From Terriglobia bacterium (GTDB lineage Bacteria; Acidobacteriota; Terriglobia; Acidiferrales; UBA7541): a stretch of 64,000 nt of DNA. How positions within the stretch are numbered: position 1 is the stretch's first letter; each line of letters starts with the position of its first letter. The notes beneath the pieces were generated by a model, which was not told the origin of the DNA, ran no database searches, and worked only from the letters and a program-made list of their open reading frames with translations. This document shows, one piece after another, positions 17,949 to 26,300 of the stretch. Made by a program: the position numbers and the translations under genes. The stretch is taken from contig JAIQGC010000027.1 of NCBI GenBank assembly GCA_020072805.1, positions 1 to 64,000 on the forward strand, in the 5' to 3' direction.

Positions 17949-18473
17949 GTGCGAAAACTAGTCGTTCTGGGCGTGTTCTTCTCGTGGGTTCTTGTTGCAA
18001 TGGCGGGTGATGAGGTCAAACCGCTCAACATCAAGCCGGGTCTCTGGCAAATGACCATGACCACCGCTGTCAGCGGGCGTCCCCCGATACCCGCGGATAC
18101 TTTGGCTCGAATGAGTCCGGAACAAAGAGCCAGGTATGAAGCGGCGATGAAAAAGATGGCCTCTGGAGCGCCAAAGACCAGGACCCACAACAACTGCGTG
18201 ACGAAGGAACAATTGAACAAGGACCCGTTCAGTGATGAAAAAAAATCGTGCACCAGGAAGGTGCTGAAGTCAACCGGGAGCCAGATGGAGATACAAGAAG
18301 TGTGCTTGGGCGATGGCGTTAGAAGAGACATCACCATACAGATTGAGGCGCTCAATTCCGAAAACGTCAAAGGGTCGAGCCACGTGACTTCAGCGGGCGG
18401 CGGTAAGGCCATGAACATCGACGCAAGGTTCGCAGGGAAGTGGATCGGCGCGGCGTGCCCCGACAAAAAGTGA
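17949..18473 (+). CDS. DUF3617 family periplasmic protein
   Basis: Protein of 174 residues starting at GTG 17949 with a strong GGAGGAAG upstream. A short signal peptide (MRKLVVLGVFFSWVLVAMAG) is followed by the family opening NIKPGLWQMTMTT, then Cys-containing segments (NNCVTKEQLNKDPF, SCTRKVLKS, EVCLGDG), which is the DUF3617 pattern. The family is secreted and widespread in Gram-negative bacteria; its function is unknown. The gene is convergent with cysC, with only 21 bp between the stops. Confidence 0.8.
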   Translation: MRKLVVLGVFFSWVLVAMAGDEVKPLNIKPGLWQMTMTTAVSGRPPIPADTLARMSPEQRARYEAAMKKMASGAPKTRTHNNCVTKEQLNKDPFSDEKKSCTRKVLKSTGSQMEIQEVCLGDGVRRDITIQIEALNSENVKGSSHVTSAGGGKAMNIDARFAGKWIGAACPDKK

Positions 18474-18494
18474 GAACAAACTTTCTGATTTTGT

Positions 18495-19109
18495 TCAGGA
18501 GGGAAGATAGCCCAGCCGGACCAGCCGCTGGCGCATGCGCTTCTCTTCTTCGGCGGAAAGCTGCTGCGCGGGCTCGGCCGCGAGGTAGCCCAATTCTTCC
18601 AGCTTGCGCACGATCCGCGCCGCCGACTCCTGCGGCGTCTCTTCTTCCGTGACGATGATCAGCTCGGGATTGGCCGGCGCCTCGTAGGGATCATCCACTC
18701 CGGTGAAGCCCTTGATCTCCCCGGCCAGCGCCTTTTTGTACAGTCCCTTGACGTCGCGCTGGATGCACGTCTCCACCGCCGTCTTCACGTACACTTCCAC
18801 GAAATTTTCCACCTTGCCGCGCACTTCCTCGCGGATGGCGCGGTAGGGCGAGATGGCCGCGGCGATGGCCGCTCCGCCGTGGCGCGTCACCATGGCGCAC
18901 ACGAATCCGATCCGCCGGATATTTTCGTCGCGGTCTTCCTTGCTGAAGCCCAGCCCCTTGCACAGATGCGTGCGCACCACGTCCCCGTCGAACACTTCCA
19001 CGCCGCGCCCGCGCCGCCGCAGCTCCGGTGCCAGCAGCTCCGCCAGTGTGGACTTGCCCGCCGAGGGCAGCCCGGTGAACCATACGGTGAATCCCTTGGG
19101 ATTGCTCAT
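18495..19109 (-). CDS. cysC: Adenylylsulfate (APS) kinase
   Basis: Cytoplasmic enzyme of 204 residues that phosphorylates APS to PAPS with ATP. The P-loop GLPSAGKST is near the N-terminus. The family signatures [31 protein letters not shown] and the downstream [11 protein letters not shown] are intact. The start ATG overlaps the sat stop (ATGA), so the two enzymes are translationally coupled. The C-terminus carries a short charged tail ending [12 protein letters not shown] that resembles tails in other proteins of this window (see findings). PAPS can feed assimilation or sulfotransferases; neither is present here, so the destination is open. Confidence 0.95.
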   Translation of the reverse strand: MSNPKGFTVWFTGLPSAGKSTLAELLAPELRRRGRGVEVFDGDVVRTHLCKGLGFSKEDRDENIRRIGFVCAMVTRHGGAAIAAAISPYRAIREEVRGKVENFVEVYVKTAVETCIQRDVKGLYKKALAGEIKGFTGVDDPYEAPANPELIIVTEEETPQESAARIVRKLEELGYLAAEPAQQLSAEEEKRMRQRLVRLGYLPS

Positions 19110-20263
19110 TTGTCGCGGTACGCCTTTTCCAGGATTGCGGCCACTTCCGGCCGGGTAAATTCCAGCGGCAATCCTTCGCCGTTGCGCAGCATTTCCCGTA
19201 CCTTCGTCCCGCTCAGCGTCAGGCGGTTTTCCGGCCCGTGCGAGCAGGTCTTCTCCGAGGCCACCTGCGCGCATTTCTTGCAATAAAACGTGGCGTCGAA
19301 GCAGTAGGGAGTGATGCCCAGTTCGTGCGGCGCGAAATCGAAAAACTTTTTCTGCGCGTCGAAGGGGCCGTAGAAATTGCCCACTCCGGCGTGGTCCCGC
19401 CCCACGATGAAGTGCGTGCAGCCGTAATTTTTCCGCGCAATCGCGTGAAAAATGGCCTCGCGCGGCCCCGCGTAGCGCATCGCCGCCGGATACACGCTGA
19501 AAATCGTGCGCGCCGCCGGCAGCGTATTGCCCAGCAGCGCCAGATAACACTGGATGCGCACGTCCGCGGGAATATCTTCGTCGCGCGTCTCGCCCACCAG
19601 CGGATGCAGCAGCAGTCCGTCCACGGTCTCCAGCGCGCACTTCAGAATATATTCGTGCGCCCGGTGCACCGGATTGCGCGTCTGAAACGCCACGATCGTC
19701 TTCCACCCGCGCTGCGCGAACAGATACCGAGTTTCCCGCGGATCCAGCCGGTAATTCTCCGTCACCGGATTCTGCCGCCGCTCCAGCACATGAATCGGCC
19801 CCGCGAGGCAATACTCCCCGGCCCCTCGCAGATACTGCACTCCCGGGTGCGAGGCATCCGTCGTGCGCAGGACCGCCTGCGCCTCCTTCTCGCGGTCGTA
19901 GCGGAACGTCTCGTGCAGCTCCAGTACCGCCACCACCCGGTCGTGCTCGTCCGTCAGCGCCGCGGCTTCGCTTCCCCCCACCGCTCGCTTCGTTTCTTCG
20001 TCCACCGCCAGCGTCACCGGGATCGTCCACACCGTCCCGCTCGCCAGGCGCTCTTCCCCCAGCACGCGTTCGTAATCCGCGCGCCCCATGAACCCTTCCA
20101 GCGGCGAAAACGCCCCCGTCGCGATCATCTCCACGTCGGAGATCTGCCGCAAATTCAGGCGCACCCGCGGAAGCTTCGCCGCCCGCGCAAGCCACCTTTC
20201 CCGCTCCTGTCCTTCCGCAATTCGATTGATCAGTATGCCGCCGTGCGGCTGGTTGGGTATCAT
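19106..20263 (-). CDS. sat: Sulfate adenylyltransferase (ATP sulfurylase)
   Basis: Enzyme of about 385 residues that makes APS from sulfate and ATP, the first step of sulfate activation. The monomeric Sat type is identified by [12 protein letters not shown] (residues 194-205, carrying the QxRNP and HxxH motifs), GRDHAGVG, and a zinc-binding segment [15 protein letters not shown]. The start ATG 20263 gives the usual MIPNQPHGG opening; an upstream GTG at 20308 would add 15 residues without similarity. It precedes cysC with a 4-bp overlap. It is divergent from the phosphodiesterase at 20523. No aprAB or dsr genes accompany it, so a dissimilatory role is not supported by context. Confidence 0.95.
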   Translation of the reverse strand: MIPNQPHGGILINRIAEGQERERWLARAAKLPRVRLNLRQISDVEMIATGAFSPLEGFMGRADYERVLGEERLASGTVWTIPVTLAVDEETKRAVGGSEAAALTDEHDRVVAVLELHETFRYDREKEAQAVLRTTDASHPGVQYLRGAGEYCLAGPIHVLERRQNPVTENYRLDPRETRYLFAQRGWKTIVAFQTRNPVHRAHEYILKCALETVDGLLLHPLVGETRDEDIPADVRIQCYLALLGNTLPAARTIFSVYPAAMRYAGPREAIFHAIARKNYGCTHFIVGRDHAGVGNFYGPFDAQKKFFDFAPHELGITPYCFDATFYCKKCAQVASEKTCSHGPENRLTLSGTKVREMLRNGEGLPLEFTRPEVAAILEKAYRDK

Positions 20264-20414
20264 GAAGTTGGGGTCGCGCTCCGTTCCTACTGGCAAGCGG
20301 CCACTCACGCAAAGTTCGCCGCAAACGCAGACCTACGTTTATAATACAGCGGCGCGGGCCGGTCAACGAGGCTTGCATCGTAAAGCCTGCAAAGTTCAGT
20401 TTCGCTTTGGCAGA

Positions 20415-20508
20415 GTGGCGCAGGCATTTTTGCCTGTGCTCTTTCTGGAGAAGTTTGCGGAAGCTTTTAGAAATAGCAAAATGCGCACAGCCAGGAATGG
20501 CTGTGCCA
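20415..20508. repeat. Paired hairpin (REP/BIME-like) element
   Basis: Two hairpins sit about 45 bp apart in the gap between sat and the phosphodiesterase. The right one (20485-20506) is a perfect 9-bp stem, GCACAGCCA/TGGCTGTGC, with loop GGAA. The left one (20420-20437) has stem GCAGGCA/TGCCTGT with one G-T pair. The outer ends GTGGC (20415) and GCCAC (20508) are inverted, so the whole is a composite inverted repeat of about 94 bp ending just 14 bp before the next ATG. Such elements are typically multicopy in genomes of this kind; copy number cannot be seen here. Confidence 0.6.
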
Positions 20509-20522
20509 CGGAGACGATTCCA

Positions 20523-21920
20523 ATGGCCGGCACTACCCATCCGAAAATCTGCGTTCTGGGGCTCGACTGCGCCGCTCCGGAAATCGTTTTTGGCGACCCG
20601 CGCCTGAAAAATCTGCGCAAGCTCATGAGCCAGGGTGCTTGGGGCCGCCTGGAAAGCGTCATTCCTCCCATCACCGTTCCCGCCTGGATGTGCATGGCCA
20701 CCAGCCAGGACCCCGGCTCGCTGGGCGTTTACGGCTTTCGCAACCGGGCCAACCGCACCTACGGCGGCCTGGGCTTCGTGGACTCCCGCTCCATCACCGC
20801 CCCGGCCATCTGGGACCATCTGACCACGCACGGCAAACGCTCCATCGTCATGGGGCTTCCGCCGGGCTATCCGCCGCGCCCACTCAATGGCATCCGTATC
20901 GGTTGCTTCCTCAATCCCGATCCCGCGCAAAATGAATTCACCTATCCTCCTGAAATCGGCCAGGAAATCCGCGCGCTGGTCGGCGAGTACGCCGTTGACG
21001 TTCCCGGCTTCCGCACCGACGACAAAGCCTGGCTGCGCGAGGAAATTTTCAAGATGAGCCGCAAGCACTGGCAGGTGGTCCGCTGGCTGCTCGCCGAAAA
21101 AGAGTGGGACTATTTCCATTATGTGGACATCGGCCTCGACCGCGTGCACCACGGATTCTGGGACTCCTTCGATCCGAAGCACATCCATCACAAGCCGGGC
21201 AACGCTTTCCAGAGCGTCATCCCCGACTACTATCTCTGGCTCGACGAGCAGATTGGCGCCGTCCTGGAAATGCTCGAAGGCAAAGCCGTCGTCCTGGTTG
21301 TCTCCGACCACGGCGCGCAGCGTCTTGATGGCGGCTTCGCCGTCAACGAATGGCTGATCCGCGAGGGCCTGCTGGTCGTGGACGAAATACCTAAGGAAAT
21401 AACACCCTTCGCCAAGCTCAAGGTCAACTGGGCCAAGACCAAAGTGTGGAGCGAAGGCGGCTACTACGCCCGGGTCTTCTTCAACGTCGAGGACCGCGAG
21501 CCCCGCGGCGTTATTCCCGCGAAGCATTACGAATCCTTCCGCGACGAAATGAAAAAGAAACTCGAAGCCCTCGCGGACCAGCACGGGAAACCCCTCGGCT
21601 CGCTGGTCTTCAAGCCCGAGGAAATCTACCGCCACGTCCGCAACGTCGCTCCCGACCTGATCGTGCACTTCGGCGGCCTCTACTGGCGCTCCATCGGCAG
21701 CGTGGGCCACGGGCGCATCCACGTCGAGGAAAACGACACCGGCCCCGACGCCTGCAACCACGCCCAGTTCGGCACGTTTATTCTTTCCGCGCCCGGCATG
21801 CCTCCGCGCGGCGAATGCCAGGGCATGCAACTGCTGGACATTTCGCCGACGCTCCTCGACCTCGCCGGCTACGACATTCCGCCGGAGATGCAGGGGCGGT
21901 CTTTGCGTACGCGGGGCTGA
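20523..21920 (+). CDS. Alkaline-phosphatase-superfamily phosphodiesterase (type I phosphodiesterase/NPP-like)
   Basis: Protein of about 465 residues with the bimetal core of the AP superfamily: [13 protein letters not shown] (first metal Asp), a nucleophile region [19 protein letters not shown] (Thr at the expected position), [39 protein letters not shown] (metal Asp-His), and the final [13 protein letters not shown]. This is the COG3379-type nucleotide pyrophosphatase/phosphodiesterase family. There is no signal peptide, so it is probably cytoplasmic, unlike its relative at 27973. ATG 20523 is the only start that places the first strand near the N-terminus. It is divergent from sat-cysC. The substrate is unknown; cleavage of a nucleotide or phosphodiester linked to sulfate activation is only a guess. 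Confidence 0.85.
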   Translation: MAGTTHPKICVLGLDCAAPEIVFGDPRLKNLRKLMSQGAWGRLESVIPPITVPAWMCMATSQDPGSLGVYGFRNRANRTYGGLGFVDSRSITAPAIWDHLTTHGKRSIVMGLPPGYPPRPLNGIRIGCFLNPDPAQNEFTYPPEIGQEIRALVGEYAVDVPGFRTDDKAWLREEIFKMSRKHWQVVRWLLAEKEWDYFHYVDIGLDRVHHGFWDSFDPKHIHHKPGNAFQSVIPDYYLWLDEQIGAVLEMLEGKAVVLVVSDHGAQRLDGGFAVNEWLIREGLLVVDEIPKEITPFAKLKVNWAKTKVWSEGGYYARVFFNVEDREPRGVIPAKHYESFRDEMKKKLEALADQHGKPLGSLVFKPEEIYRHVRNVAPDLIVHFGGLYWRSIGSVGHGRIHVEENDTGPDACNHAQFGTFILSAPGMPPRGECQGMQLLDISPTLLDLAGYDIPPEMQGRSLRTRG

Positions 21921-22400
21921 GAGGGGAGGGAGGTTCTTCGCTCCCGCTGGTCGCTCAGGACAGATACCCTTCGCCGGGTATCTGGTTAACAATATGCCCC
22001 CCCATGTTTTCTGTAACTGCTGATTCTGCGGGGTTTTAAGTTTTTTGTTTTGGAACTGCAGATTCCAAAGGGGTTGCAAGGCGAAATCATGCAACTGCAG
22101 ATTCCACAGGGGTTAGGGGATTTTTTGTCCGGGCCATGGAAGTTCTTGGGGGGAATTACGGGCCGCAATTGGGGCGATCGGTCTCGCCACATTCTGAGGC
22201 AGAGGTTACCTTACAAGTACAGTTTTGTCAATGGGTAATAGTGGAATGCCGGTTTTCGGGCGGCGGCCAGGCGGAGGCACGGCCATGGGTTGGTTGTTTC
22301 CCCCGATCGCGCATCCCCGCCGGCTAACAAACCTGTTGTTTGCGGCGGGTTAGCAGTCTAGAATCCGCCTTCCACCTGTACCCACTCCAAGGAGGCTCGC
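21921..22400. other. 480-bp intergenic region, repeat-bearing
   Basis: I see no supportable gene. The region contains the 39-bp tandem repeat listed separately, runs of G and T that depart from the surrounding composition, and near its right end a strong AAGGAGG ribosome binding site belonging to the gene at 22401. Open frames across it are short and match nothing I know. Confidence 0.55.
22015..22131. repeat. Three tandem 39-bp repeats
   Basis: Units begin at 22015, 22054 and 22093, exactly 39 bp apart. The first 21 bases are conserved: AACTGCTGATTCTGCGGGGT in unit 1, AACTGCAGATTCCAAAGGGG in unit 2, AACTGCAGATTCCACAGGGG in unit 3. The remaining 18 bases vary but stay T- or G-rich. Units 2 and 3 are closest; unit 1 is degenerate. 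Because 39 is a multiple of three, any frame through it repeats every 13 codons, but none has a start that makes it credible as coding. Confidence 0.75.
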
Positions 22401-23303
22401 ATGAACCGTTTCCTCACCCACGCACTCGCCGCCGCAATGGCCTGCACTGGCCTGCTCGCCGCCATGGCCACCACTCCGCCGGCCGCCGTCGCAGAAAACC
22501 AGGCCGTCCTCCAATCCGACCATGCTCTCCTTCAAGCCATTGCCAAATCCGACCAGCCCGCCGCCGAGGCCCTCCTCGACGCCGACTTTAGCCGCACCGA
22601 CCGCGCGGGAAAAACTTCCAGTCGGCAGGAAACTCTCCAGAACCTCGCCGCGCTCGTTGCCGAGAACGAAGAGCAGGTCGTCGTGCGCGACTACCGCCAG
22701 GTGGTTCTGGTCACCGGCATTCACCGTCTGCCCGCGCAAAATGTGCGCGTGCGCTTTGTGCGCGCTTGGGTGCAGCGTCCCGCCGGCTGGCGCGCCCTGG
22801 CCTTTCAGGAAACCATCTTCGCGGAAAAATTGCCGGAGCACCGGCTGGGCTTTGGCTCGCCCAGCGGCGGCGCTCCGGTGGATTGCGAAAATCCATGCAA
22901 GACCGTGCCCTACGCTCCGGAAGGGAAGTCCGAACAGGAAGTGGTGGCAATGTGGCAAGGCGTGGAACGCAGCGTCCTGGCCAATGACGTGGACGCCTGG
23001 ATCCCCGGCTTCACGGAGGACTTTATCTTCGTCACACCCGACGGCGCGCCGCCCATGGGCAAATCCGACCGCATCGCCATGATCAAGGAGCTCAAGCGCA
23101 CCTCCACCGTGCTCATTCCTCCCCAAGTGGTGTCCATGCAGGTCTGGGCCTTTGGCGATTCCGCGGTGATGCGCTCGGAGCACAAGCCACTCAAGGGCAG
23201 GGTTCTGCATGTGACGCGCGTCTTTGTGAAAACTTCCGGGCACTGGCAGATCGCCTTTGGGCAGCAGACGGTTGTTGAGGCGCCTCCGAGCGCTACGCCG
23301 TAG
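22401..23303 (+). CDS. Secreted tandem NTF2-like (DUF4440/SnoaL-like) protein
   Basis: Protein of 300 residues with AAGGAGG before the ATG and a signal peptide ending near AAVAEN. Two NTF2-like halves are visible. The first is VLQSDHALLQAIAKSD, AAEALLDADFSRTDRAG, then VRFVRAWVQRPAGWRALAFQ. The second is VVAMWQGVERSVLAND, WIPGFTEDFIFVTPDG, then HVTRVFVKTSGHWQIAFGQQ. Each half has the pattern expected of DUF4440: an N-terminal helix, a conserved DF strand and a late W-x-I/L strand. Exported DUF4440 proteins have no firmly known role. It stands alone between repeats. Confidence 0.8.
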   Translation: MNRFLTHALAAAMACTGLLAAMATTPPAAVAENQAVLQSDHALLQAIAKSDQPAAEALLDADFSRTDRAGKTSSRQETLQNLAALVAENEEQVVVRDYRQVVLVTGIHRLPAQNVRVRFVRAWVQRPAGWRALAFQETIFAEKLPEHRLGFGSPSGGAPVDCENPCKTVPYAPEGKSEQEVVAMWQGVERSVLANDVDAWIPGFTEDFIFVTPDGAPPMGKSDRIAMIKELKRTSTVLIPPQVVSMQVWAFGDSAVMRSEHKPLKGRVLHVTRVFVKTSGHWQIAFGQQTVVEAPPSATP

Positions 23304-23338
23304 CGCGAGCGGGCGGACTCTACGTGGCTGTCCTTTCG

Positions 23339-23370
23339 GTCATCCCGAGCGCAGCCGAGGGATCTCTCTT
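23339..23370. repeat. GTCATCCCGAG...GGATC interspersed repeat copy
   Basis: A copy of the short element GTCATCCCGAGCGCAGCCGA followed by GGGATCTC. Related copies occur at 37195-37221 (reverse orientation, GAGATCCTTCG...AGGATGAC) and 38281-38367. The element is GC-rich, intergenic, and forms one arm of a potential hairpin. Confidence 0.6.
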
Positions 23371-23430
23371 CGCCTGCCCCCTGGCGGGTCACACTGAATG
23401 GCTGAGCATGATCGGGCGGTGCTGTATAGC

Positions 23431-25176
23431 TTAAGCTGATGCCGATTGTTGAATCTGCTCAATCGCGTCCATGGCCAGTTCTTCATCCTCGTCGAAGACA
23501 GTTTGAAGTAATTCCTCATGGCGAGGACGTGGCCCCATGCCATGAAGACATGCAATCTCTCTTATGTAGGGGTCCGCGCTTCGCATCAGGGCCATGTCCG
23601 AACCCGACTTGGCGAACCGGACAATTTCCGACTGCACTCTCGATGAAACGCCGAGCTGCTTGATAGGAACGCCGTTGAAGAGGAAAATTGCCAAGCCCTG
23701 CTCCTTTATGTTGGCATGTACCCCATTGGCGAGGATGCATGTCTTGCCTGAGGCGTGCAGTGGCTGTGCCGCCGCTTGCGCGGCATTAGTCCCCAAGGAC
23801 AATAAATCGTCAATCTCACCGCTGGCTACAGCTTTCATAACCTGGGACTGGAAATGCAATTCCTTTATCTGCCCAGCATCGGAAGCTAGCCGCTGCAGAG
23901 CGGCCTCCTCGGCAATGTAAATTAGCCTTCCTGCAAGCCAACGCAGTTTTGGAATCCGGCGCTTCCTCTCATAGCCAGATAACGCAGCCGCACCTCCGAG
24001 AAGCTCCAGAAACTCAGTCTCATATTGGCTGCGTAGCATATTTGCGCGGTGGATAAAGGATCCAATATTCAGACCCCGCGGATTCCACCTAATCAAACGT
24101 CTCTTCGTATTTCGAATTATCCCCTCAAGAAAGTCTTGCTCGCGCACCACAGCCGAGTAATCCCGGACAGGGATGCGGAAAGACTCATTGCGAAATGCAG
24201 TCTGAAGCGCGTTACCTTGATCTGGATTCAGCAGGAGAAACAGCCTCAGGTCACTAATTAGCTCGTACCACATCCTTTGCCGTCCACTCCCGAAAAAATC
24301 ATCGCATCCACTGAGCCAGTCCTTGGTCGATATCTTGATGTTCTTTGGGGAAGAATCATCGTGGAGTTTGAATCCCAACTCGCTTAACCGAGTCTGAAGT
24401 AAATTCAGGGAGAGTTTTACCGCGTCCTGTTCTCCCACTAATGTAATGTCATCGACGTAGCGAAAATACTTCGCAGGGAGGTTTGCGGAAAAATGTTCGT
24501 CCATCTTCCTTAAAACGAGATTTGCAAGAAGATGGCTGAACATCGGACCCGTAAGAATACCACCTTCACCCGCTTTTGCCGCCATGGCATGATCTGCGAT
24601 CAGTTTCTCTCCCACTTGGCGATGGCGATTGCAGAGGCCGCTTGCCTCGCACTGCTCTCGCCATGCCTTCGTCGCCAGGCCCGTACTGATGGAAGGATAG
24701 AAGTGCTTAATGTCGACATATTGAACTGTTCCGTCAGGCGAATCCTTGCAGGCTTGAGAAATTCGACTGTCTCTTTTTCCCAAGCCACTAGAGTAGCGTT
24801 TGAAAATACCTGAACGGTTTTCTCCCTCATTGAGCGCGTAGCTGAAAACAACCCCGGGATTTGAGAATGCCTTGGGTTGCTGGGCACATTCTTTGAGTAA
24901 CGCGGTTTCCGCTAGGGCTTCGTTAGCAGTGGGCAAATAAATTGGACGGTGCAGCACATTCCCCTGATCATCAGTTTCCTTGAAATGCGAAACGCTAAAA
25001 TATGGAAAGCGCGTTCGGTTTAAAATGAGGTTTATTGAAACTTCCCGGGCCCAATGGTCGCTGCGAGCTGCCTTGTTTTCGAGGTAATATCGAAGTCCCA
25101 GGTAAGCGAGGGCGTCGCGCCGTCGGTATTCGTTCACCGACCGCACGGAAATAACGCATGGGCGTGTATTTTTCAT
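23431..25176 (-). CDS. Reverse transcriptase, defence-type (unknown-group/Abi-like) candidate
   Basis: Protein of about 581 residues. The polymerase palm is clear: motif A YVDIKHFYPSI (about residues 153-163), motif B EGGILTGPMFSHLLANLVL (about 204-222), and catalytic RYVDDITLVG (YVDD about 240-243). A conserved DWL segment follows near 288. The remaining 280 residues are mostly predicted helix and carry no maturase or HNH domain, so this is not a group II intron protein. Compact RTs with helical C-terminal extensions are typical of the UG/Abi RTs involved in phage defence. It follows the methyltransferase-like gene without a gap: the upstream TGA overlaps an in-frame TTG (25182), and ATG 25176 is two codons later. 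Base composition is lower in GC than the neighbours, consistent with acquisition. The RT call is firm; the defence role is inference. Confidence 0.88.
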   Translation of the reverse strand: MKNTRPCVISVRSVNEYRRRDALAYLGLRYYLENKAARSDHWAREVSINLILNRTRFPYFSVSHFKETDDQGNVLHRPIYLPTANEALAETALLKECAQQPKAFSNPGVVFSYALNEGENRSGIFKRYSSGLGKRDSRISQACKDSPDGTVQYVDIKHFYPSISTGLATKAWREQCEASGLCNRHRQVGEKLIADHAMAAKAGEGGILTGPMFSHLLANLVLRKMDEHFSANLPAKYFRYVDDITLVGEQDAVKLSLNLLQTRLSELGFKLHDDSSPKNIKISTKDWLSGCDDFFGSGRQRMWYELISDLRLFLLLNPDQGNALQTAFRNESFRIPVRDYSAVVREQDFLEGIIRNTKRRLIRWNPRGLNIGSFIHRANMLRSQYETEFLELLGGAAALSGYERKRRIPKLRWLAGRLIYIAEEAALQRLASDAGQIKELHFQSQVMKAVASGEIDDLLSLGTNAAQAAAQPLHASGKTCILANGVHANIKEQGLAIFLFNGVPIKQLGVSSRVQSEIVRFAKSGSDMALMRSADPYIREIACLHGMGPRPRHEELLQTVFDEDEELAMDAIEQIQQSASA

Positions 25177-25178
25177 TC

Positions 25179-26156
25179 TCAAGATTGAATAAGGTCAATC
25201 CGCATAACGGCCAATTTCACTCGAGCGGTCTGAGATGGATCGAGCGGCAGTCTGTATTCTGCCGAGCAAGTAGATATGGGCTCTCCAAAACCCAGGATAG
25301 GATTCTGCTTGGTAAATCGCTTCCAGGGTGCTTTTATCTTGTCCTTAAGCCACTGGAACAATGCCCCATCCGCAGTTGCGCGATTCATGTCCGGCTCAAT
25401 CCAAATCGCTACGCTATAATCCCCCGCCGCCGAGGCATGTCTAAATAACTCCGCAATCTGCGGCTGCGCCTCTTTCCTTTTCCCGTCCCTCTCGAGAAAC
25501 CCATTGAAATTTGCAATTACAAGAAGATTATGGGATGAGTTGGCCGAGAGAATCGTCGCACGGCGTATTAAGTTTGTGTTACTAACCGGATCGAGTACGT
25601 CCCAATGCATGAATTCTTCCCGGACGAAAATCGCCTGTTCCTCAAGTGAGGCACGTAGTTCTCCGAGCATTGAGATTGCATACGATCGTGCTGGTACTGA
25701 TGGCTCAGCGCCAATCAAGAATACCTCCAGCGGTAACCTGGGAAGAATCCCCGTCGCGCGAAGCTCGGCGATAGTTGAAAGCAACGCAAAAGCAGCAGCC
25801 CCCGCACCGCACGGCGCATCCGTAAGACACACGGTATTCCCAGCCATGCTCTTTATCATGGCGTTGGATGTAGATGTCGAAACTTGCCTCGGATCCAATA
25901 TTGCAAGCTCGACCCTTGCCACTGAACCGTCGAATGCCTGAGCAAAATGCTGGTCCGTGCGTTCCTGATTCAAACCACCAACCGGCGGGTTGTCTGAGGT
26001 CCGCTGTTGCGACAACGGCTTAAGAGCATACCGGTCGATTACGGTCTCGTAAGCTCTGGCGAGTATATGCGGGATGAATAGAACTTTAGGCGCTGATGCC
26101 CAGAGTGTTTCGGGAATGTGTGCTGGATCTAGGAGTCTGCCCTCATCGCTGGCCAT
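25179..26156 (-). CDS. Methyltransferase-like (Rossmann) protein paired with reverse transcriptase
   Basis: Protein of 325 residues that I cannot place in a named family. The middle looks like a class I SAM-binding fold: a glycine-rich loop VCLTDAPCGAGAAAF (109-123), a second strand with acidic end LEVFLIGAEPS (143-153), FMHWDVLDP (182-190), and a motif-IV-like strand LLVIANFNGFL (211-221) followed by YSVAIWIEPDMN (247-258). The N-terminal 100 residues and C-terminal 60 residues have no recognised motif, and there is no signal peptide. The motif IV residues (ANFNGF) are not a standard NPPY or DPPY, so target type is unknown and the protein may bind SAM without methylating. Its stop overlaps the RT start, so the two are made together. 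Starts at ATG 26156, with a GGAGA about 11 bases upstream. Confidence 0.68.
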   Translation of the reverse strand: MASDEGRLLDPAHIPETLWASAPKVLFIPHILARAYETVIDRYALKPLSQQRTSDNPPVGGLNQERTDQHFAQAFDGSVARVELAILDPRQVSTSTSNAMIKSMAGNTVCLTDAPCGAGAAAFALLSTIAELRATGILPRLPLEVFLIGAEPSVPARSYAISMLGELRASLEEQAIFVREEFMHWDVLDPVSNTNLIRRATILSANSSHNLLVIANFNGFLERDGKRKEAQPQIAELFRHASAAGDYSVAIWIEPDMNRATADGALFQWLKDKIKAPWKRFTKQNPILGFGEPISTCSAEYRLPLDPSQTARVKLAVMRIDLIQS

Positions 26157-26240
26157 AAGGTTTAATCTCCGTGGAAACGGCGAGTTTAGGTTTTGCAGCT
26201 AAATTAAGCGCCTTTTACTCCGATCGAATCCGAGCGAGAG

Positions 26241-26269
26241 CATGATACCACTACAACAATTCACGCACA
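26241..26269 (-). promoter_or_regulatory. Candidate sigma-70 promoter of the RT operon
   Basis: On the minus strand TTGTGC (26269-26264) and TATCAT (26246-26241) are separated by exactly 17 bases. TATCAT matches the -10 consensus at five of six positions; the -35 matches at three. It lies about 85 bases upstream of the first gene, in a less GC-rich stretch, which supports independent transcription from the RNase H-like gene further upstream. Confidence 0.45.
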
Positions 26270-26300
26270 AATACAGTCTGGAAGATGCCTGTGCTTCGCG

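Noticed and set aside
18495-20263. Dissimilatory sulfate reduction
   Set aside because: sat carries the zinc segment found in many Sat enzymes, but it is coupled to an APS kinase and no apr, dsr or qmo gene is in the window.
18495-22094. 1199-residue minus-strand open frame covering cysC, sat and the phosphodiesterase region
   Set aside because: Only its C-terminal end (cysC) is real. The upstream two thirds are out of frame with sat and antisense to the phosphodiesterase.
23431-25176. Retron or group II intron interpretation of the reverse transcriptase
   Set aside because: No maturase X or HNH domain, no intron RNA ends, and no msr/msd-like inverted repeats next to the gene were seen. A retron cannot be fully excluded by eye, but the coupled methyltransferase-like gene fits a stand-alone operon better.
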